Counted from the first letter of the stretch, positions 50,676-61,329 are shown. The stretch is 64,000 nt of DNA from Bacillus marasmi (GCF_902168435.1 NZ_LR656171.1:1-64000), one strand, 5' to 3'. Notes: generated by a model from the sequence alone, not told the origin. Numbers and translations are program-made.

Positions 50676-51893
50676 TCAGTAACGATGGACATTTGAATGA
50701 TAGGGTGAAACAACAGTACTACTTCTTTCGATTACGTAAACGATAATGAGTGCAGACATAGTCAAAATTGAGATAAAACCAATCACCCCAACCCAATGGT
50801 AATGTTGCCAAAAATATCCACCTACAGAACCAACAATACTTGAGCCAGAATAATATGCAAAAAGATAAAGTGAGGACGCTTGGGCTTTATCTTTTGTGAC
50901 AAAATCGCCAAGCCAAGAGCTTGCCACTGAATGACTTGCAAAAAATCCGAATGTTAATATCGATATCCCGATGATTTTACCTAACAAAAATGGAAGTAAC
51001 GTAGTAAACGCGCCCATCAGCATGATGCAAATGCTGATTTTTAAGACGATACTGGCACCGTACAAATCAGCTTTTTTACCCATGTAAACCGAACTAAACG
51101 TGCCAAATAAATACAGAATAAAAACGAAGCCAATCACGGTCTGACTTAAATGGTAAGGTGCTTGTTCCAATAAAAAACCAATATAATTAAATATCGTGAC
51201 AAAGCTTCCCATTAATAAAAACGGTAAAATGATCAGCAGCAATAGTTGTTTATTTTTAAAATGCTCCAGATATACACGCCAGCCCAATTTGTCGTCAATT
51301 GAAATAACCATTTGCCTTTTAGGTGCCGGCAGTAAGAAAATAAACAAAACACTTAACACAAAAGTAATCATGCCAATCGCTAGTATCGCAAATCTCCACG
51401 AAAAAGCATCAGTGATTGCACCTGTCAACATCCTCCCTGCCATTCCGCCAATGCTCGTACCGCTAATATATAGCCCCATAATATTGCCAATTCCACTTGG
51501 ATTAAACTCTTCAGCGACATAAGCCATTGCTATTGATGGTACTCCCGCAATAACCACTCCTAGCACTGCCCTTAAAGCTAACAGCACCCCAAAATTTGGA
51601 CTCAGAGCCGTTAGTATACTAAGGATAGAAGTAGAGAACATTGAGAATACCATCATTCTTTTTTTACCTACTAAATCGGAAAGTGAGGCGGCAATTAACA
51701 TGGAAACCGCCATCACGCCAGTCGACAACGACAAAGTTAAGCTCGCAATTGGAGCTGAAACATGAAACTCTTTAGCAAAAACCGGCATCAATGGTTGAGT
51801 TGTGTATAAGATCGCGAATGTCACAAACGCACCAATGAATAATGCAATACTAGCGTGTTTGTAATCCATTGACCCTTTCTCTATATAAGTCAT
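50676..51893 (-). CDS. MFS transporter
   Basis: 405 residues with twelve membrane segments. The motif after segment 2 reads SDLVGKKRMM, the usual G-x-x-x-D-R/K-x-G-R-R variant, and the second half repeats GKKADLYG. The closest general type is the AraJ/YdhP-like drug or metabolite efflux group. AAGGAAGAG lies eight bases before the ATG at 51891-51893. It has no pathway partner here, so the substrate is unknown. Confidence 0.85.
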   Translation of the reverse strand: MTYIEKGSMDYKHASIALFIGAFVTFAILYTTQPLMPVFAKEFHVSAPIASLTLSLSTGVMAVSMLIAASLSDLVGKKRMMVFSMFSTSILSILTALSPNFGVLLALRAVLGVVIAGVPSIAMAYVAEEFNPSGIGNIMGLYISGTSIGGMAGRMLTGAITDAFSWRFAILAIGMITFVLSVLFIFLLPAPKRQMVISIDDKLGWRVYLEHFKNKQLLLLIILPFLLMGSFVTIFNYIGFLLEQAPYHLSQTVIGFVFILYLFGTFSSVYMGKKADLYGASIVLKISICIMLMGAFTTLLPFLLGKIIGISILTFGFFASHSVASSWLGDFVTKDKAQASSLYLFAYYSGSSIVGSVGGYFWQHYHWVGVIGFISILTMSALIIVYVIERSSTVVSPYHSNVHRY

Positions 51894-52179
51894 AGTGAAC
51901 ACTCTTCCTTCTGTTGAGTTAATTTAATTTTCAGAAAATAACTTATTTATTTTATCAATCATAGCAAATCAATGTCCAGTTTTCGGTCATTTTGTTCATT
52001 TTAAAAATAGTGATAGTTTTGTTCACAAAATTGGTTCATTTCTGTAGCAATTTTGTAAAAACCACTACCGGCATTATGTTTTTTCTCACTTTATAATGAG
52101 TTTGTAAGGGATAAAAATGATAAACTGCATGCCAATAGTGATTGGTGCAATACAAAACTAGTAAGGTTTGGTGATAAAT

Positions 52180-53409
52180 ATGAATGGACATCCACATGGA
52201 ATGGGGCATCCACATAGTTTAGGACATCCGGGCGGACACCCTGGAGGACATCCAGGCGGACACCCTCATGGAGCCTCAGCACAGATTGATTATAACGAAA
52301 ATCCATTTATTGTTATTTGGGAAGTAACTAGAGCCTGTCAATTAAAATGTGTTCACTGCCGTGCTGATGCACAGATTACTCCAGATCCACGCGAGTTAAC
52401 ACATGAGGAAGGCATTAATCTTATCGACCAAATCTACGATATGAATAACCCGATGCTAGTCTTTACTGGCGGGGATTGTATGATGCGTGAAGATTTATTC
52501 GAGTTAGCTGATTACGCAGTAAAAAAAGGCATGCGTGTATCGATGGTACCGAGTGCAACTGATAATGTAACGAAGGAAAAAATGATCAAGGCAAAAGAGG
52601 TTGGTCTATCACGATGGGGCTTCAGCTTAGACGGACCTACACCAGAAATTCACGATCAATTCCGTGGGACTCCTGGCTCTTTTGATTTAACTGTTGAAAA
52701 AATCAAACAATTAGTCGAACTTGGAATGCCACTGCAAATCAATACCGTTATTTCACGGTATAACTATGATCATCTAGAAGAAATGGCGAAATTAGTTGAA
52801 GAACTTGGCGCCATTATGTGGTATATCTTCTTGCTTGTGCCAACTGGCCGCGGTCAAGAGGATGCCTGTATTACGCCTGCGGAGCATGAAAAAGTATTCC
52901 GCTGGTTATACGATTTAAGTAAAACTGCGCCTTACGATATTAAAACAACAGCTGCCCAACACTACCGCCGCGTCGTATTCCAACAAAAGGCACGCGAGCA
53001 TGTTGATGGTGTTGATAAGCATGATATTAATTACGAAGATACACTAACTAAAGATATGGCTTCAAAAATTGACGGCTTAAAGCGCGCTCCTAAAGGAGTA
53101 AACGATGGTGTTGGCTTCATTTTCGTTTCACATATTGGTGAGGTATTACCAAGTGGCCTCCTTCCGATTGTTGTAGGAAATGTTCGTGAACAGCCACTTG
53201 CAGAAATTTACCGTGAATCACCAGTTCTTAAAGAATTACGTGACCCTAACAACTACAAAGGAAAATGTGGAGTTTGTGAATTCCGTTTTGTATGTGGTGG
53301 ATCACGTTCCCGTGCTTACGGTGCAACAGGTGATTATTTAGAGAGCGAACCATACTGCGTTTATATTCCAGAAGCACTGCGCAAAAAAGAAAAAGAACCA
53401 GTTAAATAA
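52180..53409 (+). CDS. Radical SAM/SPASM protein with His-rich N-terminus
   Basis: 409 residues. C-QLK-C-VH-C near residue 51 are the radical SAM ligands, and the C-terminal SPASM region has CGVCEFRFVCGGSRSRAYG and a last Cys in EPYC. The sequence is close to the AhbD/NirJ heme-modifying branch and to a BA_1875-like Bacillus group that I recall. Residues 1-32 are unusual: repeated GHP/GGHP units with about eleven His, a possible metal-binding tail. The ATG at 52180 after GGTGATAAAT is preferred. A terminator follows. Confidence 0.83.
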   Translation: MNGHPHGMGHPHSLGHPGGHPGGHPGGHPHGASAQIDYNENPFIVIWEVTRACQLKCVHCRADAQITPDPRELTHEEGINLIDQIYDMNNPMLVFTGGDCMMREDLFELADYAVKKGMRVSMVPSATDNVTKEKMIKAKEVGLSRWGFSLDGPTPEIHDQFRGTPGSFDLTVEKIKQLVELGMPLQINTVISRYNYDHLEEMAKLVEELGAIMWYIFLLVPTGRGQEDACITPAEHEKVFRWLYDLSKTAPYDIKTTAAQHYRRVVFQQKAREHVDGVDKHDINYEDTLTKDMASKIDGLKRAPKGVNDGVGFIFVSHIGEVLPSGLLPIVVGNVREQPLAEIYRESPVLKELRDPNNYKGKCGVCEFRFVCGGSRSRAYGATGDYLESEPYCVYIPEALRKKEKEPVK

Positions 53410-53420
53410 TAAAAACAAAC

Positions 53421-53465
53421 AGGAGGCTACAGCAGGTTTAAGAATCATTTTGTAGCCTCCTTTTC
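53421..53465 (+). terminator. Rho-independent terminator
   Basis: AGGAGGCTACA (53421-53431) pairs with TGTAGCCTCCT (53451-53461), followed by TTTCTT. Confidence 0.88.
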
Positions 53466-53514
53466 TTATCTTTGTGAATTAATCAATTTGTCACATTTAC
53501 TTAGTATTAATACC

Positions 53515-53638
53515 TTGTATCAGTGCATTACATATCGTAATATGTATACATACTAAAATGTGAATGATTTCACAATAACTTTTTTATAGCACTTATTTAG
53601 TACTTTTATTTTTATTTTCAAATGTGAATACTTTCACA
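53515..53638 (+). promoter_or_regulatory. ndh promoter with two Rex boxes
   Basis: A possible promoter TTGTAT (53515-53520)/TAATAT (53538-53543) with a 17-base spacer is followed by two perfect Rex-type sites, TGTGAATGATTTCACA (53559-53574) and TGTGAATACTTTCACA (53623-53638). Rex lifts repression at high NADH, matching the NADH dehydrogenase downstream. Confidence 0.82.
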
Positions 53639-53666
53639 TTAACGGTAATTAAAAGGAGAGATTATC

Positions 53667-54896
53667 ATGAGTAAACCAAAAATCGTCATTCTAGGAGCAG
53701 GTTACGGCGGTATTATGACTGCAAAAAATTTAGAAAAACAACTGAAGGCAAATGAAGCTGAAGTTCTGTTAATTAACAAGCATGATTATCATTACGTTAC
53801 TACACAATTACACAAAACTTGTGCTGGCACAGCTTCAGATGAAAAAATCGCTATGCCAATCCGTGACTTAATTGATAGCAATAAAATCACGTTTAAAAAA
53901 GCCACAGTAGACTCGCTAGATTTTGATCACAAACAGATTCTATTAGAAGGCGGAGAAACAATTAGCTACGACTACCTTCTTGTTGCGCTTGGCTTTAAAG
54001 TAGAAACATTTGGAACACCTGGCGTTAATGAACACGGCTTTAATCTACGAAGCTTCCGTACTTCAAAAGCTGTTTTCCCACATATCATTAAGCAATTTTC
54101 TTTATACAAGCAGGATCAAGATGAATCACGTTTAACTTTCGCCGTTGCAGGTGCTGGTTTCACTGGAATTGAAATGATTGGTGAATTAATTGAGAAGCTT
54201 CCTAAAATCGCCCAATCATGTGGTGTGCCTTTCAATAAAGTAAAAATCATCAACATTGAAGCAGCTCCAACGGTATTGCCTGGATTCGAAAAAGAAGCTG
54301 TTGATTATACAAACAAACTACTAATCGAAAGCGGAGTTCAAGTAATGACCTCTACTAAAATCCTAGAGGTTACTGAAAACTATGTTAAAGTAGCTCCAGG
54401 AGTTGAAATTCCGACAAAAACCTTGATTTGGTCTTGTGGTGTTCGCGGACATGAGCTATTCGAAAAAGCTGGACTAAAGACTGTTCGTGGCAAATTGCCA
54501 GTTGATAAGCAATTACGAGTGCCTGAGTTAGATAATGTATTCTGTATCGGTGACAATGCATGGTTCATGAAGGATGAAAAAACTGCCCTTCCTCCGACTG
54601 CACAAGTTGCCCTTCAACAAGCTCCAGTTTGTGCAAAAAATATCGTTGCTGCAATTCGTGGTGAACAACTAGAAGCATTTGAATACCACCATAAAGGTTC
54701 CGTTGCATCAATTGGCGGTGGTTACGCTGTTGGTAAAGTTGGACCAGTTGTCATTAAAGGTAAATTCGCAGCGTTCATGAAGGAAGTAATCGAATGTAGA
54801 TACTTATTCCATTTGAACGGTCCAGGATTTATGATTAAGCAATTCTTAAAGCGTAAACCAGAACCAACAGAAGTACAAATTAAACAAGCACAGTAA
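53667..54896 (+). CDS. ndh: Type II NADH dehydrogenase
   Basis: 409 residues. FAD-binding GAGYGG near residue 10, NADH-binding AGAGFTGIEMIGEL near residue 166, and DNVFCIGDNAWF near 293 are the flavoprotein motifs; PPTAQVALQQ is the quinone-site segment of NDH-2. The enzyme passes electrons from NADH to menaquinone without proton pumping. Bacillus has related proteins (Ndh, YumB, YutJ); the two Rex boxes upstream favour the Ndh role. AAAGGAGAG precedes the ATG. Confidence 0.85.
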   Translation: MSKPKIVILGAGYGGIMTAKNLEKQLKANEAEVLLINKHDYHYVTTQLHKTCAGTASDEKIAMPIRDLIDSNKITFKKATVDSLDFDHKQILLEGGETISYDYLLVALGFKVETFGTPGVNEHGFNLRSFRTSKAVFPHIIKQFSLYKQDQDESRLTFAVAGAGFTGIEMIGELIEKLPKIAQSCGVPFNKVKIINIEAAPTVLPGFEKEAVDYTNKLLIESGVQVMTSTKILEVTENYVKVAPGVEIPTKTLIWSCGVRGHELFEKAGLKTVRGKLPVDKQLRVPELDNVFCIGDNAWFMKDEKTALPPTAQVALQQAPVCAKNIVAAIRGEQLEAFEYHHKGSVASIGGGYAVGKVGPVVIKGKFAAFMKEVIECRYLFHLNGPGFMIKQFLKRKPEPTEVQIKQAQ

Positions 54897-54911
54897 TGAT
54901 TAATACAAAAG

Positions 54912-54951
54912 GGCTGTCCGGTAAATCAGTATTGATTTATCGGGCAGCCCT
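54912..54951. terminator. Bidirectional terminator
   Basis: GGGCTG...TAAATCA (54912-54930) pairs along nearly its full length with TGATTTA...CAGCCC (54934-54951). It separates ndh from the converging selB. Confidence 0.88.
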
Positions 54952-54961
54952 AATTTATTAG

Positions 54962-56851
54962 TTACTGTTTTTGCCACACTCGCTTGTTATCTATTCGCTT
55001 CGTATAGCCTTTCGCATCAAGGCGCTCTAAAAATGGAATCATATATTTTCTTGAAAGGTCTAAAACGTCCTTTGCATCCCCTACCTCAAACTCCGGACCT
55101 GTCTTACTGCGCAGTAATTCTACCGCATTGGCAAATATCTCCCCATCCCAATAATATTGATCATCTAGAGGTGCGATTTGCCCTTGATCTTCAAGGAATC
55201 TCTTTAAATCCCCTGTTAACGATTCTGGAATACCAGCTTCTTTAAAATAATCAAGCAGATAACGGACCTTCATGCCATCTTTTTTCATCACCTGAAGCAT
55301 GTTCTCTGTACGTTTTGCCCAGTTCGTTGGGACATGAGGAACAAATTCCTTTTGCGAAACAAACTGATCTTTTCGTCCAAAAGTTCCGTTACTAACACCT
55401 TGCTCAATGACAAAATCAAGCAAAGCTCTTGGATATTGCTTTTGCATAGATTGCAATATTTCCGCTTTATTGATCCCCTGCTTCATTGGATAGCTACGAT
55501 GATAATCACCTAAACGATCAAACAATTCATCCTCAATCATCATTACGAGCGATTTCAAAGTGTATTCCTTCCCATTGTATAATAGGAAGTCTTCACTATT
55601 TAGTTCACTTAATAATGTTTCCTCATCCAATGCCGTTCTTTTAATTAACTCTGATAATCCTAGGCTTTTGCCCTCAGTCAACGCTGCAACGATTCGCTCA
55701 TGCGGGGTCCCGACCTTTTTCTTCTCCAGCTCTTCAATCGTTTGAACACCAAAGCGATGCTTTTCACCTCTTGGGTCAATTACCCAACCGCCACCAATCG
55801 TTTCCTGGGGACTTGGGCGCCGGATAATGAAGCGGTCGCCACGCTTAGTGACAATTTCTTCATCCAAGCGAAGCTGACAAAGGATTTCTCCATTCTCTTC
55901 CTTTAATTCATTCCGATCAAAGAAAACAATACGTCCCATTACTTCGGCTGTGCCAATATGACATTTAATTGGCATCCGTTGCTTCACCATGTAATCGAGA
56001 TCCTCGACAACTCGAATTGCGACATCAAGAGTACGCGTTACATTAAAATGTTCGGAAGAAACTAAAACATCGCCTCGTTCTAAATCCTCTTTAGAAACAT
56101 TGGAAAGATTAATAGCTACACGTTGACCAGCAAAAGCCATTTTTGCTGGCTGATGGTGGACTTGAAGCTGTCTTGCACGGACTTCAATCCCCTCTGGCAT
56201 AATCTTTAGTGCGTGGCCTTCTTCAACGGTTCCTTCATAAACCGTTCCGCGTACAACAGTCCCTTGCCCTTTAACCGTGAATACTTGATCAATTGGGAGG
56301 CGGAATGCTCCTTTTGCATCGCGCATTTCTTGTTCTTTTAGCGTATCAATGATCAATTTTTTCAAATAATCGATTCCCTTTTTAGATAAACTATCTACTA
56401 AAACAAATGGAGCGTGCTCAAACACCGTTCCCTGTAATTCTTCAAAAATATCATCCTTGACTAGATCGATAAATTCCTCTTCAACACGATCAATTTTAGT
56501 AATCGCCACAATCCCATTCTTAATTCCCAAAAATCCAAGAATGTCTAAATGTTCCTTCGTTTGTGGCATAACTCCCTCATCTGCAGCGACCACTAACACA
56601 ACTAAATCAATTCCTGCTACTCCAGCAATCATTTGCCGGATAAACCGCTCATGCCCTGGTACGTCAATAACAGATATTTGAATTTCTTCATCCTCATAAA
56701 GTGGTGCAAACCCTAATTCAATTGATATTTGTCTTTCTTTTTCCTCTTTAAGACGATCTGTATCAACATTCGTTAATGCTTTCGTTAATGTCGTTTTGCC
56801 ATGATCAATATGACCAGCCATGCCGATGGTAAAATATCTTTTGTGCTCCAT
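54962..56851 (-). CDS. selB: Selenocysteine-specific elongation factor SelB
   Basis: 629 residues. GTPase motifs [10 protein letters not shown] near residue 11, DVPGHE near 63 and TKID near 117, then EF-Tu-like domains 2 and 3, and a C-terminal winged-helix region of about 250 residues, as in SelB that reads SECIS hairpins. It brings Sec-tRNA to UGA codons. It is the third gene after sbcD and sbcC (25-base gap). No selA, selD, selC or selenoprotein is seen in the window, and the nearby molybdenum enzyme has Cys. AGTAGGTG precedes the ATG. Confidence 0.9.
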   Translation of the reverse strand: MEHKRYFTIGMAGHIDHGKTTLTKALTNVDTDRLKEEKERQISIELGFAPLYEDEEIQISVIDVPGHERFIRQMIAGVAGIDLVVLVVAADEGVMPQTKEHLDILGFLGIKNGIVAITKIDRVEEEFIDLVKDDIFEELQGTVFEHAPFVLVDSLSKKGIDYLKKLIIDTLKEQEMRDAKGAFRLPIDQVFTVKGQGTVVRGTVYEGTVEEGHALKIMPEGIEVRARQLQVHHQPAKMAFAGQRVAINLSNVSKEDLERGDVLVSSEHFNVTRTLDVAIRVVEDLDYMVKQRMPIKCHIGTAEVMGRIVFFDRNELKEENGEILCQLRLDEEIVTKRGDRFIIRRPSPQETIGGGWVIDPRGEKHRFGVQTIEELEKKKVGTPHERIVAALTEGKSLGLSELIKRTALDEETLLSELNSEDFLLYNGKEYTLKSLVMMIEDELFDRLGDYHRSYPMKQGINKAEILQSMQKQYPRALLDFVIEQGVSNGTFGRKDQFVSQKEFVPHVPTNWAKRTENMLQVMKKDGMKVRYLLDYFKEAGIPESLTGDLKRFLEDQGQIAPLDDQYYWDGEIFANAVELLRSKTGPEFEVGDAKDVLDLSRKYMIPFLERLDAKGYTKRIDNKRVWQKQ

Positions 56852-56876
56852 TTATGACACCTACTCTTCTATCTAG

Positions 56877-59800
56877 TTAATTCATAAGCTGAAATTCTGT
56901 TGTACTTCCAGTTTGAGTTGCAAATACCTCAAGGCGGGCATCCATTCTTTCCTTCAACTCTGGAACATGTGAAATGATGCCGACAAGACGACCGCTACTT
57001 TGTATGTCAATTAACGCTTCAATTGCTTGATCTAATGACTCCGGATCCAATGTTCCAAAGCCCTCATCAATAAACATCGTTTCTAAGGAGACCCCTCCGG
57101 CATATGCCTGAACCACTTCGGCTAAACCTAAAGCAAGTGCAAGCGCGGCTTTAAAGCTTTCACCACCTGAAAGTGTTTTGACATGGCGCTCTTGACCTGT
57201 ATATTGGTCAAAAACAAGTAATTCTAAACCACTCTGCCCAGCACCTTTAGAACGGTCTGTTTTACGTTGCAATTGATATCGTCCACTTGTCATCTTTGTT
57301 AAGCGAACATTCGCCTGAGTTAAAATATCATCAAGGAAAGACGCTAATACAAACCGTTCAAACGTTATTCGATAAGTATTCTGACCTTTGGCAATTTCAT
57401 GTAAATGGCCAATTAGTTTGTATCGTTCTTCAAATTCCTTTAGCTGTTCGTTCAGTGCATTGATTCTAGTCAGAATATCTTCATTCGTCCGTTTTTGCGA
57501 ATAAATGTTCATGTATTGATTCTGAAGGATGCTCAATTCCTGATTTACGGTTGCAAATGCTTCGTTCAGTTTTTCTAAATCTGGAGTCTTAACATCCTTT
57601 AACAGCTCCACGAGCTCAGTATAGCGGTCTGAAACAGAGCGCAGCTCTTCGCGATAGGCACGAATCATTTCAGCCAATTGTTTAAGCTCTTGCTCCGACC
57701 TTTTTGCTCCATTGTAATTAGCATAGGTTGAAAAGCCTTGCTCAGTCAATTTTTCTAAAAAAGCTGCTTTTTCCTGTTCTAGCTTCATTGCTGTGCTGAC
57801 AACTTGCGTATTTACCGTGTCAAGCCGAGCTGTTTCGGTAGCAATGCTTTCCCGAGAATCTTGATATTGCTGGTTTATTTTTTCAAACTGTGCCTGCAGT
57901 TTGGCGTTTTGTTCAAATGCTGCATTTACTGCTGATTCATAAGCCTGAATCGAGCGAAGCTCTTCTGGTATCTGCTCAACCATCCTAGTCAAAGTGGTTC
58001 GCTTTTCTGTATATTGGATCGTTAAGCTATTAATGCTTTCACCTAACGCCTTACTTTTATCGTTAAATTGAAGCTTTGCCGCTTCCGTTGCTTCTATTTG
58101 CTTGTTTAAAGCATCTAGCCGATTTATTTTTGTAGCCAATAGCTGTTGCTGTTCATTTAATTTTGTTTGCTCAGTCAGAATTGAATTTCGTAAAAGGTCA
58201 AAGGATTCGTCTGAAAAATCAGGACGATTTTGCACAATTTCTTCTTTTAGCTCCTGTAAAGATTGAATAAGTGCACTTTGAGCAGATTGGTATTTATAAT
58301 AATCTGACTCTACCTTGCTTTTCTCAGATTCTAATTCTACAACCTGAGCTTTTGCGGCTTTAATGTCTTGCTGTGTTACAATATGACCCTCGTCATGCTT
58401 TGCAAGAGACGGGTGATGTTTCGAACCACAAACTGGGCAGTCATCTCCCTCTGATAATGTGCTAGCTAGAATTGCAGCTTGACTTTGTAGCCAGGTTTGC
58501 TCAAGTTTGTCTACTAATGCCTTACCATCTTGCAAGCGTAGAACAGCATTTTCAAAAAATTGCTTCGCTTTTACTAACACTGCCTTTGATTTTTCAATTC
58601 GGGTAAAAAGGACCCCGTATTTTTGCAACTGCTCCAGTTCCGTTTGTAGCAACTCTAATTTCCGTTTATTTTCTAAAAACGAAATTTGCCCTTGGTCAAT
58701 TTCTGCCTTTTCAGCCTGCAGCATTACGAGCGTTTCGCTAGCTTTTTCGCTCTCTTTCTCCATTTGTTGCTGATCTTGCTTCGCTTTTAAAAGCTGTTGA
58801 TTCAACTTTTGGACAGTTGCTTCTAAGTTGGCAAAAGAGAAGACATCTTCCTTTATTAACTGGAGGCGCTTGAGGTGATCTGCTGCTTCTTGACGCTCAG
58901 GCTCGCGTGCCTTCTCTTTTTCGAATTGCTGCTTAAGTTCTTCTACCGTAATCGTAAGCTGTTCTACCTTATTATGTAAAAGCTTCTTAGTATCTTCGGC
59001 TTGTTTTAGTTCTCGTTTTAAATGATGACAAATCTCTTCTTGCTTAGCTAAGAGTGCAGCCCTTTGTCCTAGCTCTACCATTTTTTCGTTTTGATCATAG
59101 CTATCTTTTTGATTTTCTAATTCCTTCTTTTTTGCTAGAAGCTCTTGTTTTGTATTCATTTGCTTCACAATTACTTCAGCCTCGTAAATGCTTTGTTGGA
59201 GGCCATCGCGTTCAAGCTGTTTACGGTCAGACTCTTGCTTTAATTGTTGAAGCTTTTCGGTTTGGAAGCTGATTTCTTCTTTAAGCAATGGAAGGATTAA
59301 TGTATCATTCACACTATCAGCAGCTAAGTAGTCCTTTAATTCCTCATTTTCAAGCACTTGTATTCCACGTATTGCTTGATTTCGTTCATCGATTTGCTTT
59401 TCAACTGCCCGCTTTAATTCCGTTGCTTCTTCTTTAAGTTTTTCCTCAATCCTTTTATACATTTCAGTGTGAAAAAGCCGTTGTAATATGACTTCCTTAT
59501 CCTTGCTATCAGAAGTTAATAGCTTGCGGAATTCTCCTTGTGGAATCATGAGAATCTGGCGAAACTGATTGCTATCTATTAACATAATTTCCTTTATGCG
59601 CTCATCCACGTCACGGACATTTGCCGCAAGGAGTTGTTTATTTCCATGTTCATCATAGACATATAGCTCTGCTTTGGCGTTTATCGTTGTAAATCCTTCA
59701 CCGCTCTTTTTTTTCTTTTGCTGTTGCGGGGAGCGCCAAATGTAATAACGTTTTCCGCGCAATGTAAAATCAAGCGACACCTCAGTTAAAGCATCTTCAT

Positions 59801-60014
59801 GTGCGAAATGGCTGCGCAGTTCAGGCCCGTTCCTATCTTCACCACTAGCTTTGCCGTAAATGGCATAGCTAATCCCATCAAAAATCGTCGTTTTTCCGGC
59901 ACCGGTTTTTCCTGAAATTACAAACATCGTCCGATTTCCTAAAATCGAGAAATCTATTTCTTCCTTTCCGGCGTATGGACCAAATGCTTGCATCATTAAA
60001 TGGATTGGCTTCAT
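56877..60014 (-). CDS. sbcC: Exonuclease SbcCD, subunit C
   Basis: 1045 residues. Walker A GKTGAGKTTIFDGI lies near residue 34; long coiled coils (about 180-490 and 560-880) meet at the zinc hook CPVC near 500; the signature LSGGESFKAALALALGLAE and Walker B MFIDEGFGTLD lie near the C-terminus. It is the ATPase half of the Mre11/Rad50-type nuclease that opens hairpins and processes blocked ends. The ATG at 60012-60014 follows the sbcD stop by one base and has AGGAAGG eight bases before it. Confidence 0.94.
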   Translation of the reverse strand: MKPIHLMMQAFGPYAGKEEIDFSILGNRTMFVISGKTGAGKTTIFDGISYAIYGKASGEDRNGPELRSHFAHEDALTEVSLDFTLRGKRYYIWRSPQQQKKKKSGEGFTTINAKAELYVYDEHGNKQLLAANVRDVDERIKEIMLIDSNQFRQILMIPQGEFRKLLTSDSKDKEVILQRLFHTEMYKRIEEKLKEEATELKRAVEKQIDERNQAIRGIQVLENEELKDYLAADSVNDTLILPLLKEEISFQTEKLQQLKQESDRKQLERDGLQQSIYEAEVIVKQMNTKQELLAKKKELENQKDSYDQNEKMVELGQRAALLAKQEEICHHLKRELKQAEDTKKLLHNKVEQLTITVEELKQQFEKEKAREPERQEAADHLKRLQLIKEDVFSFANLEATVQKLNQQLLKAKQDQQQMEKESEKASETLVMLQAEKAEIDQGQISFLENKRKLELLQTELEQLQKYGVLFTRIEKSKAVLVKAKQFFENAVLRLQDGKALVDKLEQTWLQSQAAILASTLSEGDDCPVCGSKHHPSLAKHDEGHIVTQQDIKAAKAQVVELESEKSKVESDYYKYQSAQSALIQSLQELKEEIVQNRPDFSDESFDLLRNSILTEQTKLNEQQQLLATKINRLDALNKQIEATEAAKLQFNDKSKALGESINSLTIQYTEKRTTLTRMVEQIPEELRSIQAYESAVNAAFEQNAKLQAQFEKINQQYQDSRESIATETARLDTVNTQVVSTAMKLEQEKAAFLEKLTEQGFSTYANYNGAKRSEQELKQLAEMIRAYREELRSVSDRYTELVELLKDVKTPDLEKLNEAFATVNQELSILQNQYMNIYSQKRTNEDILTRINALNEQLKEFEERYKLIGHLHEIAKGQNTYRITFERFVLASFLDDILTQANVRLTKMTSGRYQLQRKTDRSKGAGQSGLELLVFDQYTGQERHVKTLSGGESFKAALALALGLAEVVQAYAGGVSLETMFIDEGFGTLDPESLDQAIEALIDIQSSGRLVGIISHVPELKERMDARLEVFATQTGSTTEFQLMN

Positions 60015-60015
60015 C

Positions 60016-61158
60016 CTATACACCTTCCTCTTTATGGACCTTATTAATAACCGTCGCCATCACTTCACGCTTTTCATCGCTAAATTCAGCCGTCGTCATT
60101 TCTTGGTAAAATTGTTCAAACAGCTCCAATTCTGATCTTCGTTCATCTCTTTGAATTGAAAATGAACCTTTTTTCTTTGTATCCGTCTGGGAGAGTTTCC
60201 GCTCAAGGTGAAGCACATTCCCATATACTTGACGCAGCTTGTTAATGGGGTCAATTAATGCTCCTTCATCGAGAAGAGTCACCTTTAAATAATCATCACA
60301 CTTTTGTTTTTCATAAAAACTTGGGTCGAGTAGTTCCTCGAGATGTCCCTCTAATTCGCGCATATCAAATTTTGGTGATAACGAGCGATAACGCTGTTCA
60401 AATCTCCCTTTATCGTCCATTTCAATGATCGATATTGATTTTTTCTGCTTTGCTTCTGAAAAAGAATACTTTAATAATGAACCAGAATACTTTACAGTTT
60501 CGTGCCGAATCGCATCGGGGCTATGTAAATGACCTAATGCGGTAAAGGAAAATGGCGCAAACAATTCTGCACCAACACAGCCAGAGCCTCCAACAGATAA
60601 CGTCCGTTCAGAATCTGAAGTTTGTCCGCCTAATACAAACGCATGTCCGACTAAAACATTTGGCTCATTAGGATTCATATTTTTTTCAATTTGGTCAATA
60701 ATCGCTCGCATCGCCTCTTGATGAGAATGGATTGAGTCATCCCCCAATAGCTGCCTGACAATTCCGGGTTCTGCATATGGAATTAAGTAAAAATTAACAC
60801 CGTTTATGTGAACAGGCCGAAAATCGTTCGTCAACTTGCCTGTTAAGTAAAAATGACTGTTGCGATACCATGAGCTACCGAAGGAAAGTCGTTCTGCACT
60901 ATCATGATTACCGGCAATCGCAACGATTGGCGTATTTAATTCAACATTTAGCTTATATAGTACTTCATCTAATAGTTCGACCGCTTCGGTAGGTGGCACA
61001 GATCTGTCATATAAATCACCAGCTATAATAACGGCATCTGGCTTCTCTTCTGCTACTACATCTGCAAATTCACCAAGTACCAATTTTTGATCTTCTGTCA
61101 TATACTTTCCATGAACAAGCTTACCCAAATGCCAATCTGCTGTATGAATAAATTTCAT
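60016..61158 (-). CDS. sbcD: Exonuclease SbcCD, subunit D
   Basis: 380 residues of Mre11-like phosphoesterase. Metal-binding motifs are HTADWHLG near residue 4, AGDLYDR near 47, AGNHDS near 86, and later GHAFVLGG and GHLHSPD. It is the nuclease half of SbcCD and is encoded immediately upstream of sbcC, nearly overlapping it. AAAGGATG lies six bases before the ATG at 61156-61158; the ATG-like codon at 61167 is less well placed. Confidence 0.94.
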   Translation of the reverse strand: MKFIHTADWHLGKLVHGKYMTEDQKLVLGEFADVVAEEKPDAVIIAGDLYDRSVPPTEAVELLDEVLYKLNVELNTPIVAIAGNHDSAERLSFGSSWYRNSHFYLTGKLTNDFRPVHINGVNFYLIPYAEPGIVRQLLGDDSIHSHQEAMRAIIDQIEKNMNPNEPNVLVGHAFVLGGQTSDSERTLSVGGSGCVGAELFAPFSFTALGHLHSPDAIRHETVKYSGSLLKYSFSEAKQKKSISIIEMDDKGRFEQRYRSLSPKFDMRELEGHLEELLDPSFYEKQKCDDYLKVTLLDEGALIDPINKLRQVYGNVLHLERKLSQTDTKKKGSFSIQRDERRSELELFEQFYQEMTTAEFSDEKREVMATVINKVHKEEGV

Positions 61159-61283
61159 GCCTATCATCCTTTCTAGCTAAATACAGCTTACTTCATCAAT
61201 ATTCTCTATTATACCAAACATATCTTCGTAATGATTTTGGCTAGCGACTGAATTCTATAAAACTTTTCAGCTTAAACGCAAAA

Positions 61284-61313
61284 AACAGCTCAACCTCTTC
61301 GGGTTGAGCTGTT
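61284..61313 (-). terminator. Rho-independent terminator of the cold-shock gene
   Basis: AACAGCTCAACC (61284-61295) pairs with GGTTGAGCTGTT (61302-61313) around a TCTTCG loop. On the minus strand a T-run follows. Confidence 0.9.
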
Positions 61314-61329
61314 AGGAATGTAATGATTA

